Of a DNA stretch of 64,000 nucleotides, positions 30,130 to 39,132 are shown one piece after another; position 1 is the stretch's first letter; each line of letters begins with the position of its first letter. The DNA lies in contig DATMML010000042.1 of the NCBI GenBank assembly GCA_035570235.1, forward strand, positions 62,001-126,000. Direction: 5' to 3'. The position numbers and the translations under genes were made by a program. The notes under the pieces are model-generated. The model was not told the origin of the DNA and made no database searches. It worked only from the letters and a program-made list of their open reading frames with translations. The DNA is from Vicinamibacteria bacterium (GTDB lineage: Bacteria; Acidobacteriota; Vicinamibacteria; Fen-336).

Positions 30130-31056
30130 CTAGGGCGTGCCCGTCCGGACGGGATAGACGCACCGAAAACCGACGAATCCAACTGCGTTCGACACCTCGT
30201 GGCTATCGCGCCATCGGGTGCGCAAGTTGACGACAGCACCACCGAAACTGCCGCCGCGTATGACTCGGCGGCCGCGCACAGTACGGATGTCGATGGGAAG
30301 CCCGCCGCCGGCCACGGGATCCAGTTGAGGTTCCGCCGGATACCCCGACTCCCATGCGTCCAGCACGAACTCCCAGACGTTGCCCGCCAGATCATATAGG
30401 CCAACGGGATTCGGCGGATAGCTGCCGACCTGTCTGGTCGCGCCGACTCCACTCGCCGAGTAGTTGGCAAGCTCGGGCGATGGCAACGCGTTCCCCCAAG
30501 GAAACTCACGGTCATCTCCAGCACGAGCGGCGAATTCCCATTCAGCCTCGCTAGGCAACCGGCCGCTCGCCCACTGACAAAAGGCTTCCGCAGCATGCCA
30601 GGTCACGAATACGACGGGGTGGTTCGCCTTGCCCGCTGGGTAGCCTCCATCTTTCCAGTGCTCGAGGTAGTGCCCGTTGTCCAACTCCGGGGGAAAGTGC
30701 GATCGGCCCCACTCGGGGTGGGTCACCGTGAATTGGAAGAAGCGCTCGTTTGTGACCTCGTAGCGGTCCATCCGGAAGTCGCCCACGGTGACGAGGTGGT
30801 CCGGGACCTCACTCTCGAAGGCTCCTGGGAAACTCACGACGTAGCGACGCTTCAGCTCGGGAATCGCGGACGATGCTGTCCCCATCCGAAATGTCCCTCC
30901 CCTAACCAGCACCGCCCCCTCCTGCTGTCCAAACACGCAGGTGCTGGTGGCCAGAGCTATCCCGACCGCAACGAACGCTTGGCATATGTAGCTATTCGAC
31001 ACCCTCGCCAGCGGCCTTCGGCGAGCCTGGCCCCGGGCCCGCCTGTCGAGCACCAT
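30130..31056 (-). CDS. SUMF1/FGE-sulfatase-domain secreted protein lacking catalytic cysteines
   Basis: 308 residues from ATG 31056, or 290 from GTG 31002, which would put a signal peptide (YICQAFVAVGIALATS) right at the N-terminus; the frame is open to 31230 through repeat B. The formylglycine-generating fold is clear: MDRYEVTNERFFQF, PVVFVTWHAAEAFCQWA, LPSEAEWEFAARAG, VGLYDLAGNVWEFV, RVIRGGSFGGAVVNL and a final GFRCVYPV. In true FGE the region after GGS(Y/F) holds two active-site cysteines; here it has none, so formylglycine synthesis is unlikely. It may bind a ligand or another protein in the periplasm. Converges with the LysR gene. Confidence 0.8.
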   Translation of the reverse strand: MVLDRRARGQARRRPLARVSNSYICQAFVAVGIALATSTCVFGQQEGAVLVRGGTFRMGTASSAIPELKRRYVVSFPGAFESEVPDHLVTVGDFRMDRYEVTNERFFQFTVTHPEWGRSHFPPELDNGHYLEHWKDGGYPAGKANHPVVFVTWHAAEAFCQWASGRLPSEAEWEFAARAGDDREFPWGNALPSPELANYSASGVGATRQVGSYPPNPVGLYDLAGNVWEFVLDAWESGYPAEPQLDPVAGGGLPIDIRTVRGRRVIRGGSFGGAVVNLRTRWRDSHEVSNAVGFVGFRCVYPVRTGTP

Positions 31057-31106
31057 AGACCGACGACAAGGACGGCGGTTTGCGTGACTTGGGATCGAGC
31101 TGGATC

Positions 31107-31184
31107 CCACATTGACCTGGGTATGGCCGTCGACGACTCCTGTTCTGGGTTCCGTCAAGAGCCCTCCACGACACGAAACGCGCC
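31107..31184 (-). repeat. Decayed repeat B, partner of repeat A
   Basis: Same orientation and codon register as repeat A at 28361-28440. The minus-strand frame reads LLTEPRTGVVDGHTQVNVG, colinear with TEPNIQLVDSHTHIDM of copy A, so TEP, VD and HT are shared while the second metal histidine is lost. The frame runs on into the SUMF1-like gene. Confidence 0.5.
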
Positions 31185-31352
31185 AGACGTCAGAGTCCGC
31201 CGGGGCCAAACCTGGTCGAATGCTCAGCATAGCCTGACCGCTTCCAGTGGAGGCCAGAAAAGCCTGCGCGAGCGGGGATTGCGGTCTAAGAGGTGTCCCC
31301 GCTCATCCGCCTCTTCGAGACCCATCGAGGGCTTGCCTGAATCCGCGGCTCA

Positions 31353-31381
31353 TTGACATTCGTCTTTTCTTCGCCTAGGAT
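31353..31381 (+). promoter_or_regulatory. Near-consensus sigma-70 promoter
   Basis: TTGACA at 31353-31358, an exact 17-base spacer, and TAGGAT at 31376-31381. The predicted start near 31388 leaves a short leader with GAGAGG ahead of the ATG at 31405. It is one of the best-matching sigma-70 promoters I found by eye in the window. Confidence 0.7.
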
Positions 31382-31404
31382 AGCCGGCCCAGAGAGGTCG
31401 GGCG

Positions 31405-31590
31405 ATGCTCACCCATGAGGAAGTCGAGCGAATCCGCTTAGGCGTCCGGGATGGAACTAGGGGTCCCGTAATGCTGTCGTGGGTAGAGAAATTGTTACAG
31501 GATCGAGACGAACGGATCCAGCGCGACCGGGCGCTTGCGGCTCAACTGCTTGCCGACGCCGCGACCACGCGGCCGGCGCCGCCGCGCTAG
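31405..31590 (+). CDS. Small 61-residue protein, unknown
   Basis: 61 residues, ATG at 31405 with GAGAGG centred about 10 bases upstream and a near-consensus promoter immediately before it. The sequence is charged and predicted helical (LTHEEVERIRLGVRDG, then WVEKLLQDRDERIQRDR), ending in a short Pro/Arg tail. There is no signal peptide or membrane segment. I do not recognise a family. The combination of promoter, ribosome-binding site and balanced composition makes it more likely real than chance. Confidence 0.6.
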   Translation: MLTHEEVERIRLGVRDGTRGPVMLSWVEKLLQDRDERIQRDRALAAQLLADAATTRPAPPR

Positions 31591-31826
31591 CGGATCTTGG
31601 GCCCGCTCGGCCTCATACCTCTGACAAGACTCGAACCCACGACGGGCTCGGAGGGATCCCGAAAAACCTCGGGCGACGGGATTTCTCTAGAAGTAGTCGC
31701 GACTAAGAGCTGGTCGGTCAGGAGCATGATGCAGGGTCGGGAACCGTGACTACGCCCACCGCCGGTTTCTCACCATGCCAGACTGCCTGACGCTTGGCAC
31801 CCAAGTTGTTGGAGCGGGGGCCAGCG

Positions 31827-34331
31827 TTATCCCGACCCGCCCAGCACCTCCCTCACCTTTCGCGCGAGTGCCTCCATGGTGAAGGGCTTTTGCAGGAACG
31901 CGGCGTTCGCGGCGAGCACACCGTGGAGCACGACCGCGTCGTCGGTGTAGCCGGACATGTAGAGCACCTTCATCTCGCGGTGAGACCCTACCAAGCGGGC
32001 GGCCAACTCGCTTCCGCTCATGCCGGGCATGACCACATCGGTTATCAAGAGGTGGATGTGGACGGCGTGCGCTTGCGCGATCTCGAGGGCGTGCCCCGGG
32101 TGACGAGCTTCGACGACCGTATAGCCGCTCGCTTCCAGACACTCGCGTACCAGGCTCCGAAGCGACTCCTCGTCCTCCACGAGTAGGATTGTCTCGGAGC
32201 CCCGCTCGGGTTCCGCCTTGGCGGGGGCGGCCTTCACGACGGTCTCCGCCTCTTGGGTCCGCGGCAGGTAGACCTTGAATGTCGTGCCGTGTTCCGGCTC
32301 GCTGTACACAAAGATGTGGCCCGCGCTCTGGCTCACAATGCCATGGACGGTTGCCAGCCCCAGCCCTGTCCCCTTCCCAGCTTCCTTGGTCGTGAAGAAG
32401 GGTTCGAAGACCTGGGCGAGAACTTCCTGGTCCATTCCGTGACCGGTGTCGCTGACGGCCAGCATCACGTGGGGACCGGGCTTGACCCCAGGGCGAGACC
32501 GGGCATAGGCCGCGTCGAGGTCGACGTTGGCGGTCTCGATTGTGAGCCGGCCGCCTCGCGGCATCGCATCCCGCGCGTTCACGGCCAGGTTCATGAGAAC
32601 CTGCTCGATCTGCCCGGGATCGGCCTGAACGCGGCCCAGAGACTCGTCGAGAACGGTGATCAGCTGGATGTCCTCACCGATCAGGCGTCGCAGCATCTTC
32701 TCCATCTCGCCGACTACCGTATTCAGGTCTAGGATCCGCGGCTGGAGAACCTGCCGGCGGCTGAAGGCCAGCAACTGGCGCGTCAGGCCGGCGGCGCGCT
32801 CGGCCGCCCGCATGATGTCCTTGATGTATTTCTGGGGGCGAGCCTCGTCGGGGAGCGACTTTTCGAGCAGCTCTCCGTAACCAGTGATGACACCCAACAG
32901 GTTGTTGAAGTCGTGGGCGACGCCCCCGGCCAGCCGACCCACCGACTCCATCTTCTGCGCTTGAAGGAGCTGGGCTTCGAGGCGCTTCTTCTCCGTAATG
33001 TCATTCGCGAGGGCGAGCCACGCTTTGCGTCCCAGGAACTCGATCGGACTCACCGCAATCTCGACGTCGATTAGGGTGCCGTCCTTCTTGCGGTGTTTCC
33101 AAACCCGGGGCGAGCGGAAGGCTTCCTGACCGGGCTCCCGCAGAGCCTCCTGAAAGTGCTGCTCGACGATCGGGATGTTGTCGGATGGATGCAGGTCGCG
33201 GATCGTTTTGGCGAGGAATTCGTCGCGGGAGTAGCCGTAGTGGGCGACCGCGGCCTCATTGACCTCGAGGAAACGAGACCCTTCCCCATCGAACACCCAC
33301 ATGGGGTGGGGGTTGCTGGCGAAGAGCAGTCGGAAGCTGCTTTCACTCGCTCGCAAAGCCTCTTCGGCCCGCTTGCGGTCGCTAATGTCGAGAATGACGC
33401 CCTGCACGAAGGGGGCCGTTCCTTCCGCGCTCCGCACAACCCGCGCCATGTCACGGACCCATGTCTGCCGGCCATCGCGGGCCACCAGCCGGTACTCCGC
33501 GCTTGCCGGGGTGCCCGTCGCCCGAAGGCCGCCAAACACCGCCGTGACCCGCTCCCGGTCGTCGGGATGAATCCGGTGCGTCCAGTGGTCAGGGTCGGTC
33601 AACCAATCCGCGGTCGGGAACCCGAGCAGGGTCTCGATCTGCGGGCTCATGTAGCGCGCTTGCCCGACACGTTCGTGCGCCGCCGTGTAGACCACCGCGG
33701 GCATCTGCTCCACGAGCGTGCGGAATTTCTCTTCGGCCTGCCGCAGCTCTTGAGTGCGCTCCTGCACCTTTCGCTCGAGGTCGCGGGCCTGCTCTTCCAG
33801 TTGCAGCCGTGCCGCCTCCAGATGCTTGTGGGACTCGGAGAGCTCCTCCGAGGTGGAGAAGAGCAGTTCGATCATCTGCTGCTTGTCGGCGTTGACGACG
33901 ATTTCTCGGCCGCTGAGGCGCACGGCGACCTCCATCTCGAGGCCCCCCCTCTCCCGGTGCGCAAGGTTGTCGAAGATGCGCCGCACTCGGTCTACGAGAT
34001 AGTCGTCCTCAAAGGGCTTCGTGATGAAATTGTCCGCGCCCTTCTGAAGTCCGTGGATGATGTCCATCGGAGTGCGCTGGCCCGTCAGAAGCACGAAGGG
34101 GATCCTTTTCGTGACATCCTCCGCCTTCACGGCTTGGCAGAAGGCGAAGCCGTCCATCTCCGGCATCACCACGTCGGAGACAATTAGGTCCGGCGGCCCA
34201 GACTTTGCGGCGGCGAGACCCTCCCGGCCATTCCTTGCCACCTCCACTTGGTAGCCCTGATCCTCGAGGAGGAGGCGGAGGCGCTCCGCCTGCGTGGGGC
34301 TGTCCTCGACGACCAGGATCCTGCGTGCCAT
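31827..34331 (-). CDS. Hybrid sensor histidine kinase (REC-PAS-PAS-HisKA-HATPase-REC)
   Basis: 834 residues from ATG 34331; further upstream the frame is a shadow of cheB. Receiver 1 has acceptor Asp53 (IVSDVVMPEMD). A coiled coil (~150-200) leads to two PAS domains with PAC tails (EYRLVARDGRQTWVRDMA; DLHPSDNIPIVEQHF). The HisKA box is GGVAHDFNNLLGVITGYGEL, followed by an HATPase with NLAVNARDAMPRGG and DTGHGMDQE. A second receiver is at the C-terminus (LLITDVVMPGMSGSE). There is no membrane segment, so it is cytoplasmic. It is the last gene of the chemosensory operon, 8 bases after cheB, where Wsp systems have their GGDEF regulator. Confidence 0.9.
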   Translation of the reverse strand: MARRILVVEDSPTQAERLRLLLEDQGYQVEVARNGREGLAAAKSGPPDLIVSDVVMPEMDGFAFCQAVKAEDVTKRIPFVLLTGQRTPMDIIHGLQKGADNFITKPFEDDYLVDRVRRIFDNLAHRERGGLEMEVAVRLSGREIVVNADKQQMIELLFSTSEELSESHKHLEAARLQLEEQARDLERKVQERTQELRQAEEKFRTLVEQMPAVVYTAAHERVGQARYMSPQIETLLGFPTADWLTDPDHWTHRIHPDDRERVTAVFGGLRATGTPASAEYRLVARDGRQTWVRDMARVVRSAEGTAPFVQGVILDISDRKRAEEALRASESSFRLLFASNPHPMWVFDGEGSRFLEVNEAAVAHYGYSRDEFLAKTIRDLHPSDNIPIVEQHFQEALREPGQEAFRSPRVWKHRKKDGTLIDVEIAVSPIEFLGRKAWLALANDITEKKRLEAQLLQAQKMESVGRLAGGVAHDFNNLLGVITGYGELLEKSLPDEARPQKYIKDIMRAAERAAGLTRQLLAFSRRQVLQPRILDLNTVVGEMEKMLRRLIGEDIQLITVLDESLGRVQADPGQIEQVLMNLAVNARDAMPRGGRLTIETANVDLDAAYARSRPGVKPGPHVMLAVSDTGHGMDQEVLAQVFEPFFTTKEAGKGTGLGLATVHGIVSQSAGHIFVYSEPEHGTTFKVYLPRTQEAETVVKAAPAKAEPERGSETILLVEDEESLRSLVRECLEASGYTVVEARHPGHALEIAQAHAVHIHLLITDVVMPGMSGSELAARLVGSHREMKVLYMSGYTDDAVVLHGVLAANAAFLQKPFTMEALARKVREVLGGSG

Positions 34332-34339
34332 AAAGGTCC

Positions 34340-35368
34340 CTAGACCCTCTCCGGCTCGGTCAGCGAGCGGATCAACCCAGCGATTTCCCTTGGTGAGAGA
34401 ACGTGCTCCGCCGCCCCCCGGCGTAGGGCCTCGCCCGGCATGCCGAACACAACGCTCGTGGCCTCGTCCTGGGCCACGGTGACTGCTCCCGCCGCTCGGA
34501 GCTGCCCAAGGCCCTCCGCCCCGTCCCGACCCATGCCCGTCAGGAGGATCCCCAGCACGGAAGGGCCAAGAGCGCGCGCAAGCGACGCAAAAAGATGGTC
34601 CGCGCTGGGGTGTAATCCCTCGCCAAGATTCTGAGCCGTGAGGCGGATTCGCCCGTCCATCTCCATCCCCATCTCGATCCCATCCGGAGCGAGGTAGACG
34701 ACCCCCTCGCGCGCCCGTTCCCCGTTTTCCGCGAGCTTTACGGGCAGACGTGTCTGGCTGGCCAGCCATTCCGCCAAGCCCGCAGTGAAGCCGGGAGTGA
34801 TGTGCTGTACAACGAGCACCGGCACCGCGAGCACGTCCCCTAGACCGCCTAGAGCCTCTGCCAGCGCGGCGGGGCCACCGGTGGAGGCACCGATTCCGAT
34901 GGCGCGTATCTTGCGGCCCGATAGTCTTCCCGCGAGGGAGGGTATTTCCGCTCGCTCGCGACGGGGCCAGCGGCGCACCACTTTCACTTCCGCCATGAGC
35001 TTGACCGTCCGCGTGAGGTCGCGCGCCGCCCGGTTGTCCGGACCCTGAGGCTTGTCGAGCACCGTGAGAGCGCCCGCCTTGATGGCCTCGAAGCCCAACG
35101 CAGTCTCGTCGCGGCTAAAGCCGGCGGTGGCGAGCACGATGGGGGCGGGAGCGCGGGACATGATCTGTCTCGTCGCCTCGAGCCCACCCATCCGTGGCAT
35201 ATGAACGTCCATCAGGATGACGTCCGGCCGCAGGCTCTCCGCCTGCTCAACCGCCTCCACGCCGTCGCGGGCGGTTCCCACTACTCTGATCTCCGGGTCC
35301 TCGTCGAGCGCGGCGGCAAGATATTCGCGGGTAACCGCCGAATCCTCCGCCAGAAGAACGCGAATCAA
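34340..35368 (-). CDS. cheB: CheB-type receiver/protein-glutamate methylesterase
   Basis: 342 residues. The start is TTG 35368, after a G-rich GGGGGG sequence; the frame upstream overlaps cheA and looks unlike protein. Receiver domain acceptor is Asp54 (VILMDVHMPRM). The methylesterase domain has the triad residues in GIGASTGGPAAL (Ser), VVQHITPGF (His) and LTGMGRDGAEGL (Asp). It removes methyl groups from, or deamidates, the MCP encoded in the same operon, opposing CheR. Lies 22 bases after cheA. Confidence 0.92.
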   Translation of the reverse strand: MIRVLLAEDSAVTREYLAAALDEDPEIRVVGTARDGVEAVEQAESLRPDVILMDVHMPRMGGLEATRQIMSRAPAPIVLATAGFSRDETALGFEAIKAGALTVLDKPQGPDNRAARDLTRTVKLMAEVKVVRRWPRRERAEIPSLAGRLSGRKIRAIGIGASTGGPAALAEALGGLGDVLAVPVLVVQHITPGFTAGLAEWLASQTRLPVKLAENGERAREGVVYLAPDGIEMGMEMDGRIRLTAQNLGEGLHPSADHLFASLARALGPSVLGILLTGMGRDGAEGLGQLRAAGAVTVAQDEATSVVFGMPGEALRRGAAEHVLSPREIAGLIRSLTEPERV

Positions 35369-35390
35369 ATTCCCCCCCGTAACTCTCTGA

Positions 35391-37598
35391 TCACACCAGA
35401 CGGCGAATGATTTCCAGAAGCTTCGACTGATCGAAGCCGGACTTAATGACGTACGCATTGGCACCCACCTCGATCCCACGTTCCTTGTCATCCCGCGACT
35501 CAAGAGCGGTGACAAGGACCACGGGAAGGTCCGCGAGCGTCGGGTCCGCCCGAACGCGGGCCGTGAGGTCAAAGCCATTCATCCGCGGCATGTCCACGTC
35601 CGACACCAACAGGTCGAAGTGCTCGCTCTTGAGGATCGTCCAGGCTTCCTGACCATTGGACGCTATCGCGACCTTGTAGCCCGCCGCCTCGAGGAGATTC
35701 CTCTCCATCGTTCGCGTAGTGATCGAGTCGTCCACGACGAGAATCACCGCTTGGGATGCCAACTCCGTGGATTCTGGGGCCCGCCGGGCGGGCAAGCCCT
35801 CCTGTTGGGAACGCAGCAGGTCCAGGGGCCGCAAGATGAGCGCCAGCTCACCGTTGCCGAGCACTCCTGCCCCCGCCACGTGGCGCACCCGGGTAAGCGG
35901 GGGTCTCAGCTCTTTGACCAGTACCTCGCTCTCTCCGACCACCTCATCCACCAGCAGCCCCGTCCGCTCCGCCCCCGACCGGACAACGACGCAGGGACGT
36001 TTGGGATCCGATTTGGTCGCCTCGGGGCCGGGGTCGAGTCCCAGCAGTTCGGCCAGGGGGGTGACGAAGAGGACGCCGCCGTTCAAGCGCGTGGCGGTTC
36101 GGCCACTGACGCTCTCGAAATCACTGGGGGCCACGCTGACCGCGCGCTCGAGTGCCTCTATCGGGAGCAGAAAGGCCTGTTGGCCGGCACGGACGAGCAG
36201 CCCGCGGAACGTGACCACGGTTGCGGGGAGGAGCATACGCACGCTCGTTCCCGCGCCCAGGTGAGTCTCTACGAGGATTTGACCCCCCAGTCGCTCCACC
36301 GCGTCCCTCACGATGGCCATGCCCAGACCATGGCCCGAAAGGTCGGTGACGACGGCGCTCGTGCTCACCCCCGACGAAAAGATGAGGTCGAGAGCGGCGC
36401 TGTCCGAAAGGGCCTCCGCTTCCTCGAGACTGACCAGTCGAGCCCGGACTGCTCCCGCCCTCACCCGTGCAACGTCAATGCCCGCGCCATCGTCCTCCAC
36501 CCGGACCCCGACCCTCCGGCCTTCTTGAGGAGCAAATGTCACCCCGATCCGCCCGCGGGACGGCTTGCCCGCCCGCCGCCGGACCTCTGGGAGTTCGATC
36601 CCGTGGTCCAGGGCGTTACGGACCAGATGGATAAGGGGATCCTTGATTGCCTCCAGGACTCTGCGGTCCACTTCCTGATCCGACCCGAGCACAACGAAGT
36701 CCGCTTCCTTTCCGCGAGTGCGGGCCAGCTCGCCGACCATCCGTGGAAACGGCTCCAGCACCGAAGAGGCGGGCATCATGCGGATCTGCCGCGCCTCCTC
36801 TTGGAGCCCCTCCACAGCCGCGGCGATGAGGCGGCGGTCTCCGAGCAACCTGGCTAATTGGGTGCGCGCCTGAAGCTCGGCGGCCCGGATATCGGCGTCA
36901 AGGCCGTCTCTCGAGCTGACCCGGTTCCGGTCGTCCTTGTTGCCCGCGCGCGCTACCCGACCGCGGCTCAGCTGCTCTCGGCAACGAACAAGGACGTCGG
37001 CGAGCCGCCTGGCCCCGTGCACCCGCTCGTCCGCCGAGAGCTTCACGGCCAAGAGGTCTTCGACGCGGGAGTGGATGGTGTCCAGCCTGGCGGTGCTGAT
37101 CCGGATGGTCTCCCCGACGGACCGGGCCGGCAGTGGTGACGGTGCGCTTGAGGAGGCGGGGAGGGCCGATGATGGAACGGCCGCCGCGGGTGCTTCGGGG
37201 GAGGGTGCCGCCTTGGGCGCGCCGAGCGGGCGCGGATCGTCGTTTCCCGGTGCTGCGGCCTGGGCTTCCGTCAACAAACGAGCCACGCCATCCATCACCG
37301 CTTGGACGCGACTGAGGACGTCTCCGGTCAGCGATTGTCGGCCGCCCTTGATCTGGCTCAGGACCGACTCCACGTCCTGGCAGAGCGCCTCTGTATCGCG
37401 GAGGCCCACCGAGCGGGCGGCTCCCTTGAGCGTGTGTACGGCCCGGAACATGGACTCCACGACCCCGGCGACTTCGGCGGCTGGCAATCCCCGATCCAAA
37501 GCGAGGAGGTGGGCGGAGATCGTCTGGAGGTGTTCCGCGGCCTCCTCCTTGAAGGTAGCCATGAGGCGCGATCGAATGTCGGCCTGCCTCGCCATCAC
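35391..37598 (-). CDS. cheA: CheA-receiver hybrid histidine kinase
   Basis: 735 residues from GTG 37598 (or ATG one codon later). The N-terminal Hpt domain has phospho-acceptor His55 in FRAVHTLKGAARS. A Pro/Ala linker, dimerisation region and HATPase (LIHLVRNALDHGIELPEV; VEDDGAGID; SGHGLGMAIVRD) follow, then a CheW-like domain (~440-580) and a C-terminal receiver (VILVVDDSITTRTMERN; LLVSDVDMPRMNG). This CheA-REC layout is that of WspE/FrzE-type systems rather than flagellar CheA. No separate CheY is encoded nearby. Confidence 0.93.
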   Translation of the reverse strand: MMARQADIRSRLMATFKEEAAEHLQTISAHLLALDRGLPAAEVAGVVESMFRAVHTLKGAARSVGLRDTEALCQDVESVLSQIKGGRQSLTGDVLSRVQAVMDGVARLLTEAQAAAPGNDDPRPLGAPKAAPSPEAPAAAVPSSALPASSSAPSPLPARSVGETIRISTARLDTIHSRVEDLLAVKLSADERVHGARRLADVLVRCREQLSRGRVARAGNKDDRNRVSSRDGLDADIRAAELQARTQLARLLGDRRLIAAAVEGLQEEARQIRMMPASSVLEPFPRMVGELARTRGKEADFVVLGSDQEVDRRVLEAIKDPLIHLVRNALDHGIELPEVRRRAGKPSRGRIGVTFAPQEGRRVGVRVEDDGAGIDVARVRAGAVRARLVSLEEAEALSDSAALDLIFSSGVSTSAVVTDLSGHGLGMAIVRDAVERLGGQILVETHLGAGTSVRMLLPATVVTFRGLLVRAGQQAFLLPIEALERAVSVAPSDFESVSGRTATRLNGGVLFVTPLAELLGLDPGPEATKSDPKRPCVVVRSGAERTGLLVDEVVGESEVLVKELRPPLTRVRHVAGAGVLGNGELALILRPLDLLRSQQEGLPARRAPESTELASQAVILVVDDSITTRTMERNLLEAAGYKVAIASNGQEAWTILKSEHFDLLVSDVDMPRMNGFDLTARVRADPTLADLPVVLVTALESRDDKERGIEVGANAYVIKSGFDQSKLLEIIRRLV

Positions 37599-37607
37599 TA
37601 GGAAACC

Positions 37608-39122
37608 CTACTCCGGAGACCCCGCCTCCAAGACCGTGCTCGCCATCGCTCGCTCGCCATGCCCCGAGCCCGTCACGAGCGCCTTAAACTGCTGAGCGAT
37701 CGAACTCAGGTCCCTTGCCGCCCGCTCCATCTGCCGGGTTGCGGCCATGTTCTGGGTTGACACTTGCCGGATGTTCTCCATGGCCGTGGCTACCTGATCC
37801 ACCCCCGCCGATTGCTCTTGAGCGGTTACGAAGATCTGCTGGGCGGCTTGAGCAGCATCCGAGAGGCTCTCGGTGAGCTGCAGGATGGCCTCTCCGGCCC
37901 TACGCGCCAGGCCCTCTCCCGCCTCCGAGGCCTTCACTCCCTGCTCGGTCGCCAGCACCGCCGTCTGCGTTGCCCGCTGGATTTCTCCCAGGATCTGCCG
38001 TACCTGCCCCGTGGCCTGCTTCGACTGCTCGGCCAACGCCTTCACTTCCGAGGCCACCACAGAGAAGCCCTTCCCCGCCTCCCCCGCCTTGGCGGCCTCG
38101 ATGGCCGCGTTCACGGCCAGCAGGTTCGACTGCTCGGCGAGGCCATTCACGGTGGCAATGATTTCGCCGATAGCCTGGCCGTGCTCGCTCAGGCCCAAGA
38201 CGCGCTCCGCGATCCCCTCCATCCGCGCCTTAGCCTCTTGCATCCCTTGTAGTGTCTCCTCCGCGGCCCGGCGCCCCTCCTGCGACGTCTGGGACGTTTT
38301 GCGCACCAGATCGGCCACGGCCTGCGCCTTCTCAGAAGAGAGCTGAGCGGTTTGCCGGACCTCGTGCACGGTCGTCGTGGTCTCTTGGACAGCCGCCGAC
38401 TCCTCCTGCGTCCCCGTGGCTTGCTGGGTGGTCGCGGCGAGGATCTCGCTGGCGGCGGAAGCGATGCGCTGGACCCCGGCCTGGATCGGGCCCGAGATGC
38501 CGCGGATGATGAAAAGGCCAGCCAGGGAGACGACCGCGAATCCGAGGGCCGTCCCCCAGAGGGTGATGGCCTGCGTGGTGCGGATGCTGGATTCGCTCTC
38601 CGCTGCTCGTTCCTTGAGGAGTCGCCTCTCCTCCTCTTCCAGCTCCGTCCTCTTCTTCAGGAACCGATCGACGGTCTCTTGCGTCTCCTCGGTGGGAAGC
38701 GCCGACTCCATCGCTTCCAGGCCCTTGGCTCGGCGCAAGTCGCTCCTCTTCTTGAGTCGCAGCAAGAGGGCCTCGATCATAGGCTTGACCTCCTCCAGTC
38801 GCTGCTGCTGGCGCGGGTTGTCCGCGGTGAGCTCAGTGACCCGCTTGAGGATCACGGGGACGAGGGCGGCGCTCCTTTGGAAAGGCTGAAGGAACTCCTC
38901 CTTTCCCGTGATGAGGTAACCGCGTTGGGCGGACTCGGCCTCCAATAGGGAGATCTGAAGCTGTGCGAGCGTGTCCAAGACCTCGTAGGTGTGATCAACC
39001 CACCGGCTCGTCTCGACCGAGTTGTTCAGTGCGCGGTGGGATACCGCGCCCAAGATGACTAGAATCAGGAGGGGCAGGGCAAACCCTGCTCCCAGCCTCT
39101 GTCCGATCGACGACCTCATCAC
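37608..39122 (-). CDS. Methyl-accepting chemotaxis protein with CHASE3 sensor
   Basis: 504 residues. TM1 is at ~10-30; residues ~35-185 form a helical CHASE3-type periplasmic domain ([19 protein letters not shown]); TM2 is at ~187-210. The signalling domain has the hairpin tip [21 protein letters not shown] full HAMP domain is not evident: TM2 runs into the adaptation helices after a short [11 protein letters not shown] link. The protein ends without the CheR/CheB-tethering pentapeptide. It is the only receptor in the operon. 10 bases separate it from the cheW upstream and 9 from cheA downstream. Confidence 0.92.
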   Translation of the reverse strand: MMRSSIGQRLGAGFALPLLILVILGAVSHRALNNSVETSRWVDHTYEVLDTLAQLQISLLEAESAQRGYLITGKEEFLQPFQRSAALVPVILKRVTELTADNPRQQQRLEEVKPMIEALLLRLKKRSDLRRAKGLEAMESALPTEETQETVDRFLKKRTELEEEERRLLKERAAESESSIRTTQAITLWGTALGFAVVSLAGLFIIRGISGPIQAGVQRIASAASEILAATTQQATGTQEESAAVQETTTTVHEVRQTAQLSSEKAQAVADLVRKTSQTSQEGRRAAEETLQGMQEAKARMEGIAERVLGLSEHGQAIGEIIATVNGLAEQSNLLAVNAAIEAAKAGEAGKGFSVVASEVKALAEQSKQATGQVRQILGEIQRATQTAVLATEQGVKASEAGEGLARRAGEAILQLTESLSDAAQAAQQIFVTAQEQSAGVDQVATAMENIRQVSTQNMAATRQMERAARDLSSIAQQFKALVTGSGHGERAMASTVLEAGSPE

Positions 39123-39132
39123 GCCCTCCCTT

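Larger units (their letters stand above)
31057..31404. other. Intergenic region with repeat B and a promoter
   Basis: About 348 bases between the SUMF1-like gene and the small gene at 31405. It holds decayed repeat B and, at its right end, the consensus promoter of the small gene. The remaining ~150 bases show nothing I recognise. Confidence 0.5.

Noticed and set aside
31621-31680. tRNA-like sequence, GACTCGAACCCACGAC on the plus strand, near the end of the lower-GC patch
   Set aside because: It resembles the T-arm of a minus-strand tRNA, as at an attachment site, but the arm pairs poorly, no anticodon or acceptor arms can be built, and no integrase is present.
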